Shown here: positions 40,363-50,662 of the stretch, in pieces
Position numbering within the stretch: the first letter of the stretch is position 1
Layout: the number at the start of each line of letters is the position of its first letter
From: Anthostomella pinea
Lineage: Eukaryota; Ascomycota; Sordariomycetes; Xylariales; Xylariaceae
Length of the DNA: 64,000 nt
Reading direction: 5' to 3'
NCBI GenBank assembly: GCA_963556695.1
Contig: CAUWAG010000020.1
Coordinates: forward strand, 4,464,001-4,528,000
Translations under genes and position numbers: made by a program
Notes under the pieces: generated by a model
Told to the model about the DNA's origin: nothing
The model's database searches: none
What the model saw: only the letters and a program-made list of their open reading frames with translations

Positions 40363-43050
40363 TCAGTCATCTTCAATATCATCATCGCTCAGCACCAGCT
40401 TCTGCACCGGCAGCGCCAGCACAGAAGAACCGGCACTGCTGTGTCGGATGCCGAGGCCCGTCTTCTTCTTCCGCGGCGACGACTCCTCCGTAGGCTTATC
40501 CGTGGCCCACGCCTCTCCCGTGCCGGTGTCGTTGTCTGCGTCGGCGACTTCCTCGTCTGCCGCGCCTCGGATACCGGAGAAGGACACGACCTTCTCGATC
40601 TCTTTCAATCGCACAGTGTTGGTGCTGGATGAGCCTCTGTGCCGCCGTGCTATGTGCGCCATGTATGGCAATCGCTCGAGCAGCATTTCCTTACGGGCAG
40701 AGCTTCCAAGAGCGAGGAGGGGTGCTGACTGTTCTTGACCTTGTTCAGGCTTCTTTGGTTGAGCGGCCTGTCGACCGATCCAATGCTCGCTGTTGGCTGT
40801 CTTGGGTCGCCGAAACGCAGATGCGCCATCAGTGAGGTTGTGTCCATTGTCATCCCCTTTCAGTAGCGTCGACGACCAGTGATCAACCAGACCTTCTAAT
40901 TCCTCCTTCTCGCGCCACAGCTTCAGGCTTGTTGGGTAGAACATCTTGAAGGCATCGCCACCACCTCTCCTCGATGTTGTCGCTATCCTCTTGACTGGGC
41001 TAGGAAGAGAGAACAGCAGGCCACGCGTAGCAACTTGAAATGTGATTTCATCTTGTCGCAGTACATGACTAGCCGAGTCCCGAGCAGATAGTCCTCCCAT
41101 ACCGAAACCACGGCCACCGGAGAAAGTGTCCCAAGACGGACACAGGAGATCGCTCTCGGAAAGGAATTCAATACATCCGTTTACGTAGTCTAGAGAAGAG
41201 TACGGATCAGAGGGACCTCTAGACTCGCAAGACAGAATGTAGTTCTCGTGAAGGGCCGAGATAAATGTGCTGGTGTCAGTTCCGGTTTCATCAATGAGAG
41301 TATCGACCGAAACTTCAGATCGTTTTGGCCTCGAGTGAGCCGCCATATAGCTGGGAAGCATCTCAGCTATTCCCTGGGGCGTGTCTCTGTCCATAGGGAG
41401 CTCTTCTCTCTTGTTATACACGACTTTCCCAACAGCGTGAAATATGCCCAAGCTTGCTTCTCGTTGCGACATGAGCTCTAAGCTTTCTGTTTCTCCTTGA
41501 GTCAAGGGGGTTGCATTTTTCGCCTCGCGCTTCGGCTTGGTCAAGGCAACTTTGGAACCCCAGTCCGAGTCCACATCGCCCTTGAGGCAGAGGAACTCCA
41601 GCGAGGAAACCGCACTTCTGATGTCCCCTATTTCGCCTAGTTTCTTAAGAACAAGTGGGCCAGGGGTTCGCCGCCGGCCGGACTTGGCGGCTTCTTTCCG
41701 TACGATCAGCTCCAGGGCACCTGCGAGGATAGTCGGGGCTATCGCATTGTACTCAATCAAGCAGGTACCTGGATGTCGAGTGATCTCAGGTCCCAGTAGT
41801 CGATGTGCTGTGAAGCTATCCGCAGATGCCGAAGTCGTGGTCAGCAGGGTCTCGGAAATGACCATCACTACTGGCGTGATAAGGTCTTTGGGCTCCTGGC
41901 GTCCATACATGCTGAGGGACGGAGTATTGGTGATTAGATACTGCATGATCGCACTCCGGAACGACGTCAAGGCCGTCGATGAACGTGTGAATGTATTCGG
42001 AAATTCTTCAATGAGGATCATCTTCTGTGTATCATCGTCACTCCCACTGCTGCCGACCGCAGAGGTCGATCCTTCCATATCAGTCTCTAGTTGACCGAAT
42101 TTGCCTCCCCTTCCCAGAAACTCTTCAAACTGTGCAGAAGCTGATTGGAAGCCTTGATATGCTCCAAGGGATCCAGCTGGGTTCTTCCACTCAAGCAACT
42201 CACAGCGCATGTCCTTGGCGAGAAGTCGGACTGTGGTAGTCTTTCCTGTTCCTGCAGCTCCTTTCAGAATGAGGAGCCTCTGACGCAGCCGGCCAGCCAT
42301 AACATCCTCGAGCCATCTTCTTACGTCTGCCACCTTTCTCTTGTGGACTGCCAACTCGTCCAGATTGATAGGGCCGAATCGCTCAGACCAAGGTCGTTGG
42401 TCGTGGTCGTGCTGTGAACTGACTTCCCGGGCAGGCTGGGCCGGCCGAGGTGGCTTCAGAAACTTCTGACTTGATGTGACAGGAGGAGCACTACTGGCTT
42501 GAGGAGGTCCTTGGATGCGTTTCCGTGCATTTTGTCCAATTCGGCTGACATTCGCAGCCCTGTGCTCCCCTATATCATCATCGTCGGATATGGGATCGCT
42601 TATTATGTCGTCCAGCTTCGTCTGCGACTTGATTGGGGCTCGCTCGGCTTGTCTCGAGAACAAAGTCAATATATTGGCGGATTTCCCATTCTCACCAGCT
42701 TTGCTCTTGATTGCAGGCCTGGTCTTGTTCTTCTCGGGGCTCGTGCTGGCACTCTTCGTGATAAACTTCTTGTTAGTGTTGCTTATGGTTTTCGACTGGA
42801 GAGGCTTCGTGGAGGATGTTGTGGTAGTTAAGGTAGGCTTGGTGGGTTGACTCGCGGCAAGTCGCGAGGACTTTCGGGCAGGACTCGGGGAAGTGCTCCT
42901 GGGCCGGGAAGGCTTCGCAGTCGATGCGCCTTTATGGTCTGGCGAGGAGAACAGATAATTACTCAGTGTATTTACTTGCGGCGTCGGTTCGTCCTCATCG
43001 TCCGAGGCGTGAACGATGTTTCGTCTTCGTCGCTTCGCAGGCGGCGCCAT
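40363..43050 (-). CDS. RAD17: Checkpoint clamp loader Rad17
   Basis: An 895-residue intronless protein. Rad17/Rad24 replaces Rfc1 in an RFC-like complex that loads the 9-1-1 clamp at damaged DNA in the nucleus. A long disordered N-terminus (1-215) carries basic stretches (AKRRRR) and an SP-rich region. The clamp-loader start PWSERFGPINLDELAVHKRK lies at about 220. Walker A GAAGTGKT is at about 264-271 and the Walker-B-like LIEEFPN at about 346. The sensor region and a helical C-terminal part follow. The C-terminus is acidic (LVLSDDDIEDD). Start and length fit ascomycete Rad17. The fully open frame is notable among intron-containing neighbours. Confidence 0.93.
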   Translation of the reverse strand: MAPPAKRRRRNIVHASDDEDEPTPQVNTLSNYLFSSPDHKGASTAKPSRPRSTSPSPARKSSRLAASQPTKPTLTTTTSSTKPLQSKTISNTNKKFITKSASTSPEKNKTRPAIKSKAGENGKSANILTLFSRQAERAPIKSQTKLDDIISDPISDDDDIGEHRAANVSRIGQNARKRIQGPPQASSAPPVTSSQKFLKPPRPAQPAREVSSQHDHDQRPWSERFGPINLDELAVHKRKVADVRRWLEDVMAGRLRQRLLILKGAAGTGKTTTVRLLAKDMRCELLEWKNPAGSLGAYQGFQSASAQFEEFLGRGGKFGQLETDMEGSTSAVGSSGSDDDTQKMILIEEFPNTFTRSSTALTSFRSAIMQYLITNTPSLSMYGRQEPKDLITPVVMVISETLLTTTSASADSFTAHRLLGPEITRHPGTCLIEYNAIAPTILAGALELIVRKEAAKSGRRRTPGPLVLKKLGEIGDIRSAVSSLEFLCLKGDVDSDWGSKVALTKPKREAKNATPLTQGETESLELMSQREASLGIFHAVGKVVYNKREELPMDRDTPQGIAEMLPSYMAAHSRPKRSEVSVDTLIDETGTDTSTFISALHENYILSCESRGPSDPYSSLDYVNGCIEFLSESDLLCPSWDTFSGGRGFGMGGLSARDSASHVLRQDEITFQVATRGLLFSLPSPVKRIATTSRRGGGDAFKMFYPTSLKLWREKEELEGLVDHWSSTLLKGDDNGHNLTDGASAFRRPKTANSEHWIGRQAAQPKKPEQGQEQSAPLLALGSSARKEMLLERLPYMAHIARRHRGSSSTNTVRLKEIEKVVSFSGIRGAADEEVADADNDTGTGEAWATDKPTEESSPRKKKTGLGIRHSSAGSSVLALPVQKLVLSDDDIEDD

Positions 43051-43633
43051 GACGTAGTAACAGACAATGCAGGCGTGGCATCTGCTTGTATTTCGTACAC
43101 GTAGATTGGAGGTAGCACGGTCGGAATTCGATTGGATGCGTTCTCAGCCAAGATCTGCTTGAGAACAATGCGCTGCATACGAGTAGAGAATCGGTAGTCG
43201 ATCGAGGGCTGCAGAAGAACAAACAAAAAGCCGACCGCATGCAGGAGACTGACTGACTGACTGCCTTTTGGCGCGGCGTTCCTTATTAGCGGCACGGGCG
43301 GCAGCACTTACAGCGCGTCTGGGCCTGTAGCCTTGATGCGCGATCAGGTGATCAATTAAACACGACTGTCATTTTAGAGCCGTCCCAGTGTCGTATCACG
43401 CGGCATTACAATGAAATACTGTGGTGACTGAACATATGGATGGAATTGTTGCTATTGCTTTTATCATCACACAATGGTGTTGATCGACACCTGTTCCAAC
43501 AACTTGATAGTCTTCTCGGCGAGAGGAAGGCGGCATCACGCCGACCCACTCGGCCATTCAAACAGGTTGTTCAGTATTGCTTTGTGGGTGATGCGGCATA
43601 TTCATCGCCCATCGCCAGCTTACGGGCATCTTA
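43051..43633. other. Intergenic RAD17 promoter / questin-oxidase-like 3' region
   Basis: Separates two minus-strand genes. A GACT repeat (GACTGACTGACTG) lies at about 43250. No gene is seen. Confidence 0.5.
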
Positions 43634-44981
43634 TTAGAATGCCCAGCCCTCAAAGTCATCAACGAACCGTACGGCGGCAGCCAAGTAGTGCTCATGCACA
43701 TCTCCCCAAGTTCGAGCTGCTTCCCTCATTGCTCGAACGGCTGCTGGCTGTTAGACTGCAAACCCAGCAAAAGTGGTATAGGGGGTAGGCCTTACCTTTC
43801 ACAAAGTGCGAGTCGGTCGCGTATGGTCCATTGACTGCCTTGTCTTCAACGTAGTTCCACTGCTTCCCAGCCACCCCTTCCTCATGCTTGATGTAGTCTA
43901 GGTCAATCTTCGGACAGAGCTCGGCTGCGTAGACAGCGATAGTCAACAGCCACCATTCTCGCACCATGTTGATATGGAACTTGGACGGGATGACTGGAAG
44001 TAGTATCCTAACCGCGTGGCTGGTGGTCAGGAGGTGGACGACAAAGAAGTTATAGGAGTGCGTCCCAGGCGGAACTGTAGCTACGAGGAGTGCTACCGCT
44101 GCCTCTTGCGACTCCTGGAATTGTTTGACCGGGTTCTCAAGGCTCCAGGCATTCCAATACTCCACGAGGAGATCCTCGTGCTTCTCAAAGAAAGGATCGA
44201 CGTTGTCGAACCCAGGTTCCTTGAAGAGGCCCTTCAATCGCTCGTCGCTGGCCATCTTTCCCAGGAGCTCCAATGGCGAAGTAGAGCTGAAGGATGACGG
44301 CTTGGAGTATGATGGATCGTCAATGTATTTGTGAAGGAAATTGTACTGCGTTGCGGTCATCGCAAGGGCCTCTATGCCGAGCTCCTTGTTGTCCATCTCA
44401 AACGCGTACCCGAGATGGATGAGCGGGTGACCAACTGGCTTCGTCAGTAGATATAGATTGCTATAAGTGCGTAGAGGGGATAACGTACGGCCGCCGATGA
44501 GGCAGTTCACCAGTGGTTCCTCACCACCGAACATGTACTCTTCCACCACCTTCTTCCATTTATAGCCGTGGTCAACCAGCGAATCCTCGAAGAAGTCGAC
44601 GTAGGCCCTCTGATAGTCCTTGTGGCCCAGGAAGTATCGCCAGTCATCCCTGGTCACCTCGGCAGGTGACGGCTTCCACGGCTCAAGCTCTTGGGATTCC
44701 ACGTCGTAAATCTTGTGCAGCTGCTTGTCATCTGCGCCAAGCAGGTATGCTGAGCACAAAATGTGCGGCAGGTGATTGTGGAACTCCAAGTCATGATACA
44801 GGATCGAGTGGTTGACATGGTTTGCCTTCAGGAGGTGCTTCAGTGTCCTCGGTCGCTTCTCAGGCGCCGTCTCCACATTGTGAACCTCGACCGGTGGGAT
44901 ATCGATGGAGCGAGTTCCGTCATTGCGGGAAAAGAACCGGTTGATGACCGGGACGTATGAGAGTATCGAAGCCATCTTCAC
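43634..44981 (-). CDS. Questin oxidase-like protein
   Basis: Three exons: 44981-44489, 44434-43796 and 43743-43634, with introns of 54 and 52 nt. Protein of 413 residues (411 from the second ATG at 44975). Family landmarks: LLKANHVNHSILYHDLEFHNHL, a GGLGHPLIHLGYAFE motif created by the first splice, a segment around TMTATQYNFLHKY, HSYNFFVVHLLTTSHAVRI and the C-terminal VRFVDDFEGWAF. The family includes a Baeyer-Villiger-type questin oxidase of geodin synthesis in Aspergillus, but most members have unknown substrates. There is no biosynthetic cluster around it. It is divergent from the UBE3D-like gene, with 414 bp between starts. Confidence 0.88.
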
Positions 44982-45395
44982 TCTGGCATTGGAGCATTGC
45001 CAGTTTCCTCCTGCCCTTGAGGTTGTAGAAGGTTATGTGACGTAAGTTGAGATGTTGATGAATTTGGGGAAGCTCTTATTTTTTTAAGGGGTTTCTCTCT
45101 GACCGATAGGTGCATACGGCAACGAACAAGCATATGTACTGGACCATTTCCTCATGCTTCCCAACCCCGGTGATGTTTCAAGTCGATGTGAGAAATTACC
45201 TTAACTGATCGAATACAGGATTGTCGCTTCGTTTGGGAGACATTCAACACTCGAACACGGCGCTCGATCGGCTCTGACGGGAACGATCCATCCATATTCT
45301 TATATGCAATACCCTCTTTGCGGGGTCAGTCGATCTCTACCTTTTATCTGCGCGGCCACCAAACTTGCAGCCTCAACAACCCTCGAGAACGCGAC
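44982..45395. promoter_or_regulatory. Divergent promoter, questin-oxidase-like / UBE3D-like
   Basis: 414 bp between two divergent starts. TATA-like TATATGCAAT is near 45300 for the plus-strand gene. Role inferred from position. Confidence 0.5.
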
Positions 45396-47029
45396 ATGCC
45401 TTCTACACCACACCGCATACTCATATACGCGGAGCTCTTATCAAACATAAGACAAGTGTCCGCCGGCTGCACATTGCACACGCCCAGTACATCCGGCACC
45501 AAGGCAACGGTCTCGCCCGATGGTCTGAGCCTGACAATCGATCACGATGGACTGAAAGAGGGTATTCTGCTACCCGGGCGAGTAACATCACCGCCGCAGC
45601 TTCCCTTGCCAAAGACAGGTTCCACGAGCCTGTCCTGGCGGTTGCCTCTGGCAGGTACCACAAATGGCCGCATTGGGAACGCATCAGAAGAGACCGTCCC
45701 ATGGTCGGCGGATGACCTGGAGCCCGCATCGACGATAAGCTGCAGGGCATGCAGCGCCGCTATCGTCAACGCCGGCGTCCTCCAAGTATGGAAAGACCTA
45801 CCGAGCGAGAACTGGGCCGAGATGATGGAGTTTTGGCATTGCCACAAGCCTGATCACAAGCACGGCAATGGCGACGGCGACGAGCACCTGGCTACCAGAG
45901 GCTATGGCGCCAGCTCGAGGATATCCGCGCAGCCCGGTGTTGGGTTTGTGGATCTGACTTCGTTTCTGCTCTCCGAAACCGATGTACTGGAGTCTGCTGT
46001 AAGTGTTTCTCACATTTGTGCTTCGTGTTGCAACGTCAGATGGGTATATAGAAGGTGGCCAAACCAGCGTCCGCGCTCTTCAGTGGTGTGGTCACCGATA
46101 CCAATACCCTAGATCGATTTCCTTCTTCCAACAGGGTATGCAGTCGTTGAACCCTGGCTCCAGCTATGGGATCGGCTTCTGTTGTCTGGAAGATGCCTCT
46201 GTATTCTACTACGAGGTTCCTTGAACGTGGAACTCTCCGAATTATCAGGAGGTACATCTCTGGGTTGAGCGTTCGATGTGCACTTCATCGGTGAATTGTT
46301 CATACGAGTTCCCAGCTCAACTGCACCGATATGTCATTGCCACTTATGTATTTTTATAATGACAACTAACATCGGCAAACCCAGGTCACACCTCCAGTAA
46401 GCAAGAGCATGGAAGCCAGCAATGGGAAACCAGAGAATTCCACGCAGAGCACCACGGGAGCTGAGAACAGCATCATACATTGCAACTCATGTAAGAGCCA
46501 ACTAGGCGTACGGAATGGCGAAGCCTCATCTATTTCCCTCTTCAAATGGCAAGTCAGCATCAATGAACGAAACCCTCAAGCCGCAACAACAACAAAAACA
46601 CCGAGTCTCCCGCAGTGCGTCAGCGCAATGCTTCTAGCGACCATGGCCCGGTCAGGCTGCAGCAAATCGATCATCCTACCAATGAAGACGCAAAGCCCGT
46701 CAGTCCCGAACGGAGCTCAGGCCAAGCGTTCCCGATCACTACTAAACATATGGGTGTTCAACGGCAACATCACATTCTCATCGACACAGGACTCTAGTTC
46801 ACCTGTGAATGCGGTCAAGGTTCTCTACCGGATGGTCAGCCAGGAAGAAGCAGAGAAGATGCTTGACTCCATGACGTCGGATGTCCAGGATATATCGCTC
46901 CCAGCTGAGGCGACGGATCTGGTCATTGAACTGCTCGAGAAAAGCAATGGGTTTGTCCCGCAGAGTGATCGCAGGTTCAAGGAGTGGACGATTGGACTGT
47001 TGGAGAAATGGAATGGCGGAGCTGGATGA
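45396..47029 (+). CDS. E2-binding HECT-like protein (UBE3D/Ipa1 type)
   Basis: Proposed exons 45396-45998, 46052-46135 and 46385-47029 (443 residues, all junctions phase 0). The start MPSTPHRILIYAELLSNIRQ is followed by a region with CRACSAAIV and WKDLPSENWAEMMEFWHCHK. A second Cys pair IHCNSCKSQLG and LFKWQVSI lie in the last exon. These Cys-containing segments are typical of UBE3D-like proteins that bind ubiquitin-conjugating enzymes; yeast Ipa1 is linked to mRNA 3'-end processing. The second intron would be 249 nt, long for this genome, so an additional small exon within 46136-46384 is possible. It converges with ATP4. Confidence 0.75.
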
Positions 47030-47336
47030 AGAGATCATGGCAGGCACGTGTTCGTGGACCTCCTCAGAAGCCACGGAAAGACCCCTTTTAAGGCGGTTCG
47101 GGTAGTATGGGTGTTGATACTAAAATCTGTCTGACTTCGATGGCCCATGAGATAATAAACTGATGCGAACGCTCAGCATAGCCCCAATGTAAGTGACACG
47201 TGGGCAGATCATGTAAGGCTGAAAGTTTCTCTTTTAGACTAATGCACAGGGTGTTCTATAAACACAGGTTTGGGGGTACGAAGGAAAGCTTTCTCTGCTT
47301 CATGGTGTATCTATCTCACTTCGCCAGTCTAGGTAT
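47030..47336. other. Convergent 3' intergenic region
   Basis: 307 bp between the stops of the UBE3D-like gene and ATP4. It should contain both 3' untranslated regions. Confidence 0.5.
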
Positions 47337-48334
47337 TTATTGGGCCTTGGAGGAAACGATTCCTGTATCACTTAGTTAGCTTACCCCTTTTGACGAAGGC
47401 GCCGGATCAGATAAACTCACTTTCCACATCGGCGACGCTCTGTTGAAGGATCTGCTGAAGGGCCTTGGGGTTCTGAAGCTCCTTCGTAACCTTGGCGATG
47501 ATGCTCTCGGCGAGTTCCTTCTGCTGACGCATCTTGACCTGGCTCTCGTATCGCGCCCACGACTCCAATACTGACTTGGCCTCATGTGCCAGAGCGGTCT
47601 GCTGTTCGAGCTCGTACGCCTTGGCCTCGAGCTGGGCGGTTTCCTGTGTATCTCCCGTCAGCCTCTGCGCTTGATTTCGGTCTTTCCGTCCATCCCAATT
47701 CGTCCATCTGCAACCGCAACATCATCCCACGCGTGATCCATATGTATATGTATGGCCTGCTCTTACCTTGGAAACCTCGAACAGACCCTTGGTGATCTCG
47801 ACGACACCACCCATCTGCTGGACGTTGTCGATGCGGTTCTTGACGGCCTGGGTGTGGTCGGCGCGGGCGGCGTTCAGGATGCCCTTGATCTTGTCGTTCT
47901 GGGCCTGGGCCCACTCCGAGTACATGGGACCGCCGTATTTGATGAGGGCGGCCCAGACGCTGAGCAGGGCGAAGGCGACGACCGTCTCCTCGTTGACGAC
48001 GTAGTACTCGCTACTGATGGCGTAGACCGACAGGCCGGCGGCCGAGGACAGGATCGCCGTCTTGGAGGCCAGCGAGCTGCCGGGCAGCGCGTCGATGATG
48101 GATTGCGCCTTCACCTTGGGCTGCTCCTGCGGCACGTTCGACGATGACGCCGGTCGGGTCGCGGTTAGGGACGTCACGGCGGGAAGGCTGCGTGTGCTGA
48201 TCGTCGGTCGCAGGCGGGCGGCCCCTACGTCGAGGTTGTCGTCAGTTGAGCTCCCCCAGACGCCAATTGACCCTTCCAAAACTGCTGCCGGGCATCGACT
48301 TACCGAAGGCACGTGTAGCCACGCGGGAGGCCAT
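47337..48334 (-). CDS. ATP4: Mitochondrial ATP synthase subunit 4 (b)
   Basis: Four exons on the minus strand: 48334-48304, 48224-47767, 47643-47421 and 47362-47337. Protein of 245 residues, the peripheral-stalk b subunit of F1Fo ATP synthase in the inner mitochondrial membrane. The start MASRVATRAFG and following Arg/Ser-rich sequence form a presequence. The region LASKTAILSSAAGLSVYAIS and TVVAFALLSVWAALI gives two membrane helices. A long charged helix (ETAQLEAKAYELEQQTALAH onward) is the stator stalk. The last exon adds IVSSKAQ after SVADVER. Introns are 57, 123 and 79 nt, with CTAAC or CTGAC branch points. It is divergent from NOC4. Confidence 0.93.
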
Positions 48335-48664
48335 TGTGAGATGATGAGAGGGTGTGATGGTGGCAGGGTCGTTGAGGGATGAAACTATTTACTGGCCGGT
48401 CGACTACAGGAGCTTCTCGGAATTGAAGATGAGGTTTTAATTCGGCTTCAATGAGCGATTGCTATTGGCTGAGAGCGCACGTGATTAGCGGGGCCCTCCC
48501 GACTAAAATCCCAGTTGCAGGTCAGCCTTGCGCCCTCTCGCCCATGCCCATGCCCATGCCCCTCGAGGCTACAATTCCTCTTTTTTTATTTTGCGCTGTC
48601 AAGGATAACTACGCAATATCCGGCAGCCGCCAAACATTCGCGATCGCATACGTCTGTCTTCACG
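48335..48664. promoter_or_regulatory. Divergent promoter ATP4/NOC4
   Basis: 330 bp between the two starts. It contains GCACGTGATTAG at 48477-48488, with a CACGTG E-box, and a CCCATG repeat near 48545. Roles inferred from position. Confidence 0.55.
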
Positions 48665-50662
48665 ATGCCGGGAACCGTCAAGGTCAAGGATGACTCCTTG
48701 AAGAGGAAGCGCACCAAGAGCTCCGAACAGTCGAACAAGCGGACGAGGGCCGGAAGCAGCGACGAAGACGAAAACCCCCAGACAGAGATCCTGCTCCTCG
48801 AAAGCGAGATCCTCGAATCCAAAAAGAACTATAACAACATCGCGACCCTTTTGGAGCTTGCGCGGAAGACGGATGATACAGATTCGGCCCTGTTCGCAGC
48901 TGTCTCCCTGTGCAGAGTGTTCCTGCGACTGCTTGCGTCTGGAAGCTTGAAGAGGAGAGGGGGACAGTCGGTGAAGGATGTTGTCATCGTGAAATGGCTT
49001 AGGAGTAGGCTCAGCGACTACAAACAGATTATTGTCGCTACCCTGGCCGACGAAGAGTCTGCATCGACAGCCTTGACTCTGGCCATGCGCATCCTAAAGG
49101 CTGACGGTCAAGCCGCCGGCGACAAGAGCGAATCTAGCTTCCCCAATGCATTTTTGAAAGAGATTGTGGAGGCACTGGTTCGCAAGGGATCAGAAGATGT
49201 CCGACAGGAGTTTTGCGAAAAGTTCATGGCAGGGTTCGCCGATATTCGCTACTATACATTCAAGGCATCAAGGTAGGCGGGCAATCATTGATCAGCTGGG
49301 TACCAACGGTACTAAATATTGGCGTAGGGACATTCTATCTGGAGAGTCTTCGACGCGAGGCGACGAAGAGTTGTTCGACAGTTCTTTCAACTTGTTGGCA
49401 TCTTTGGAGGTGCCTGACAGTGCTGAAGACCTGGGCGACTTGTACGTTGAATCGACCAAGAAGAGTAATCCGGCCATGTCACTCAATCAGCAAAAGAAGC
49501 AAGCTCAAGGGGCTTGGCTCGCTGTGCTCAACCTCGAACCCAATCGCCAACAAAGGAAGAAGGTGCTAGAGATCATGACCAGATCTATAGTGCCTTGGTT
49601 TCCTCAGCCGGAGCGCTTGATGGACTTCCTCACCGATTCGTACAACAGCGGAGGCGCTACCTCCTTGCTGGCTCTGTCGGGCGTCTTCTACCTCATCACG
49701 AAGCGAAACCTTGATTATCCATCTTTCTATCGGAAATGCTACGCACTGTTAGATTCCGATTTCCTTCATTCGAAACACAGGAACAAAACCATCCGGCTGT
49801 TAGACACCTTCCTTAACTCGACCCAGTAAGTAACTTCTTGAGTTATCTCATACCCCTTTCAGACACCTCGAGTCCCGGTTTACCTGTTCTAGCCCGTGTG
49901 AGGTCTCGGATAGCCTGCTTGCTCCAGAAAGTTATGTCATTGCTCCTGAGAAGCAATTACTGACACGAACTACAGTCTTCCAGCGGTGATGATTGCGAGC
50001 TTCATAAAAAGAATGGCCACCCTGTGTGTCAATGCTCCGCCTGCTGCGATTGTGGTTGTTATCCCTTGGATATACAATTTGTTCAAACGGCATCCCCTCT
50101 GCGTAAGCTCAAACTATTCTGCCCTTCTTGTCATGGTGCACTTTCATTCAGAACTCTCAAATGTTTGCCCAATTAGCTGAAATGGAAATCACTGACACGA
50201 ACTATTGCAGACCTTCATGATTCATCGTGTGATGCGCAGTCCGGAAGAGAAGGCACGTGTGGAAAGTGAAGGAATGGACGATCCATTCATCGCCGACGAA
50301 GAAGATCCTATAGAGACACGAGCCATTGATAGTTGCTTGTGGGAAGTCGTGCAGCTGCAGAGTCACTTCCACCCCAACGTAGCAACCATCGCGAAAATCA
50401 TCTCCGAGCAGTTCACTAGGCCGAGTTACAACCTTGAGGATTTCTTGGATCATTCATACAGCAGTGTAAGTTCATGATCCCAATGCTCAGCAAACCAGGC
50501 GTATCATTAACGGAAACATAGCTTCTCGAAGCCGAACTATCGAAACAGGTGAAGAAGCCTCCTGTCGTGGAGTTCATGATACCCAAGAGAGTATTCTTGC
50601 CTCAGGATCCTTCATCAGGAGTCGATGACAATCTCCTCGTCAAGATGTGGGACTTTCAATGA
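48665..50662 (+). CDS. NOC4: Nucleolar complex protein 4 (Noc4/Utp19)
   Basis: Exons 48665-49272, 49328-49825, 49976-50102, 50211-50465 and 50522-50662; 542 residues. Noc4 acts with Nop14 in nucleolar 40S subunit maturation and belongs to the CBF/Mak21 family. A basic N-terminus (LKRKRTKSSEQSNKRTR) is followed by helical repeats. The CBF core is visible: LLALSGVFYLITKRNLDYP, YRKCYALLD, KTIRLLDTFLNSTHLPAVM, AAFIKR-like ASFIKRMATL and IYNLFKRHP. The C-terminus VKMWDFQ fits the family's usual WNF/WDF end. Introns are 55, 150, 108 and 56 nt. With UTP12 it is the second SSU-processome gene in the window. Confidence 0.94.
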
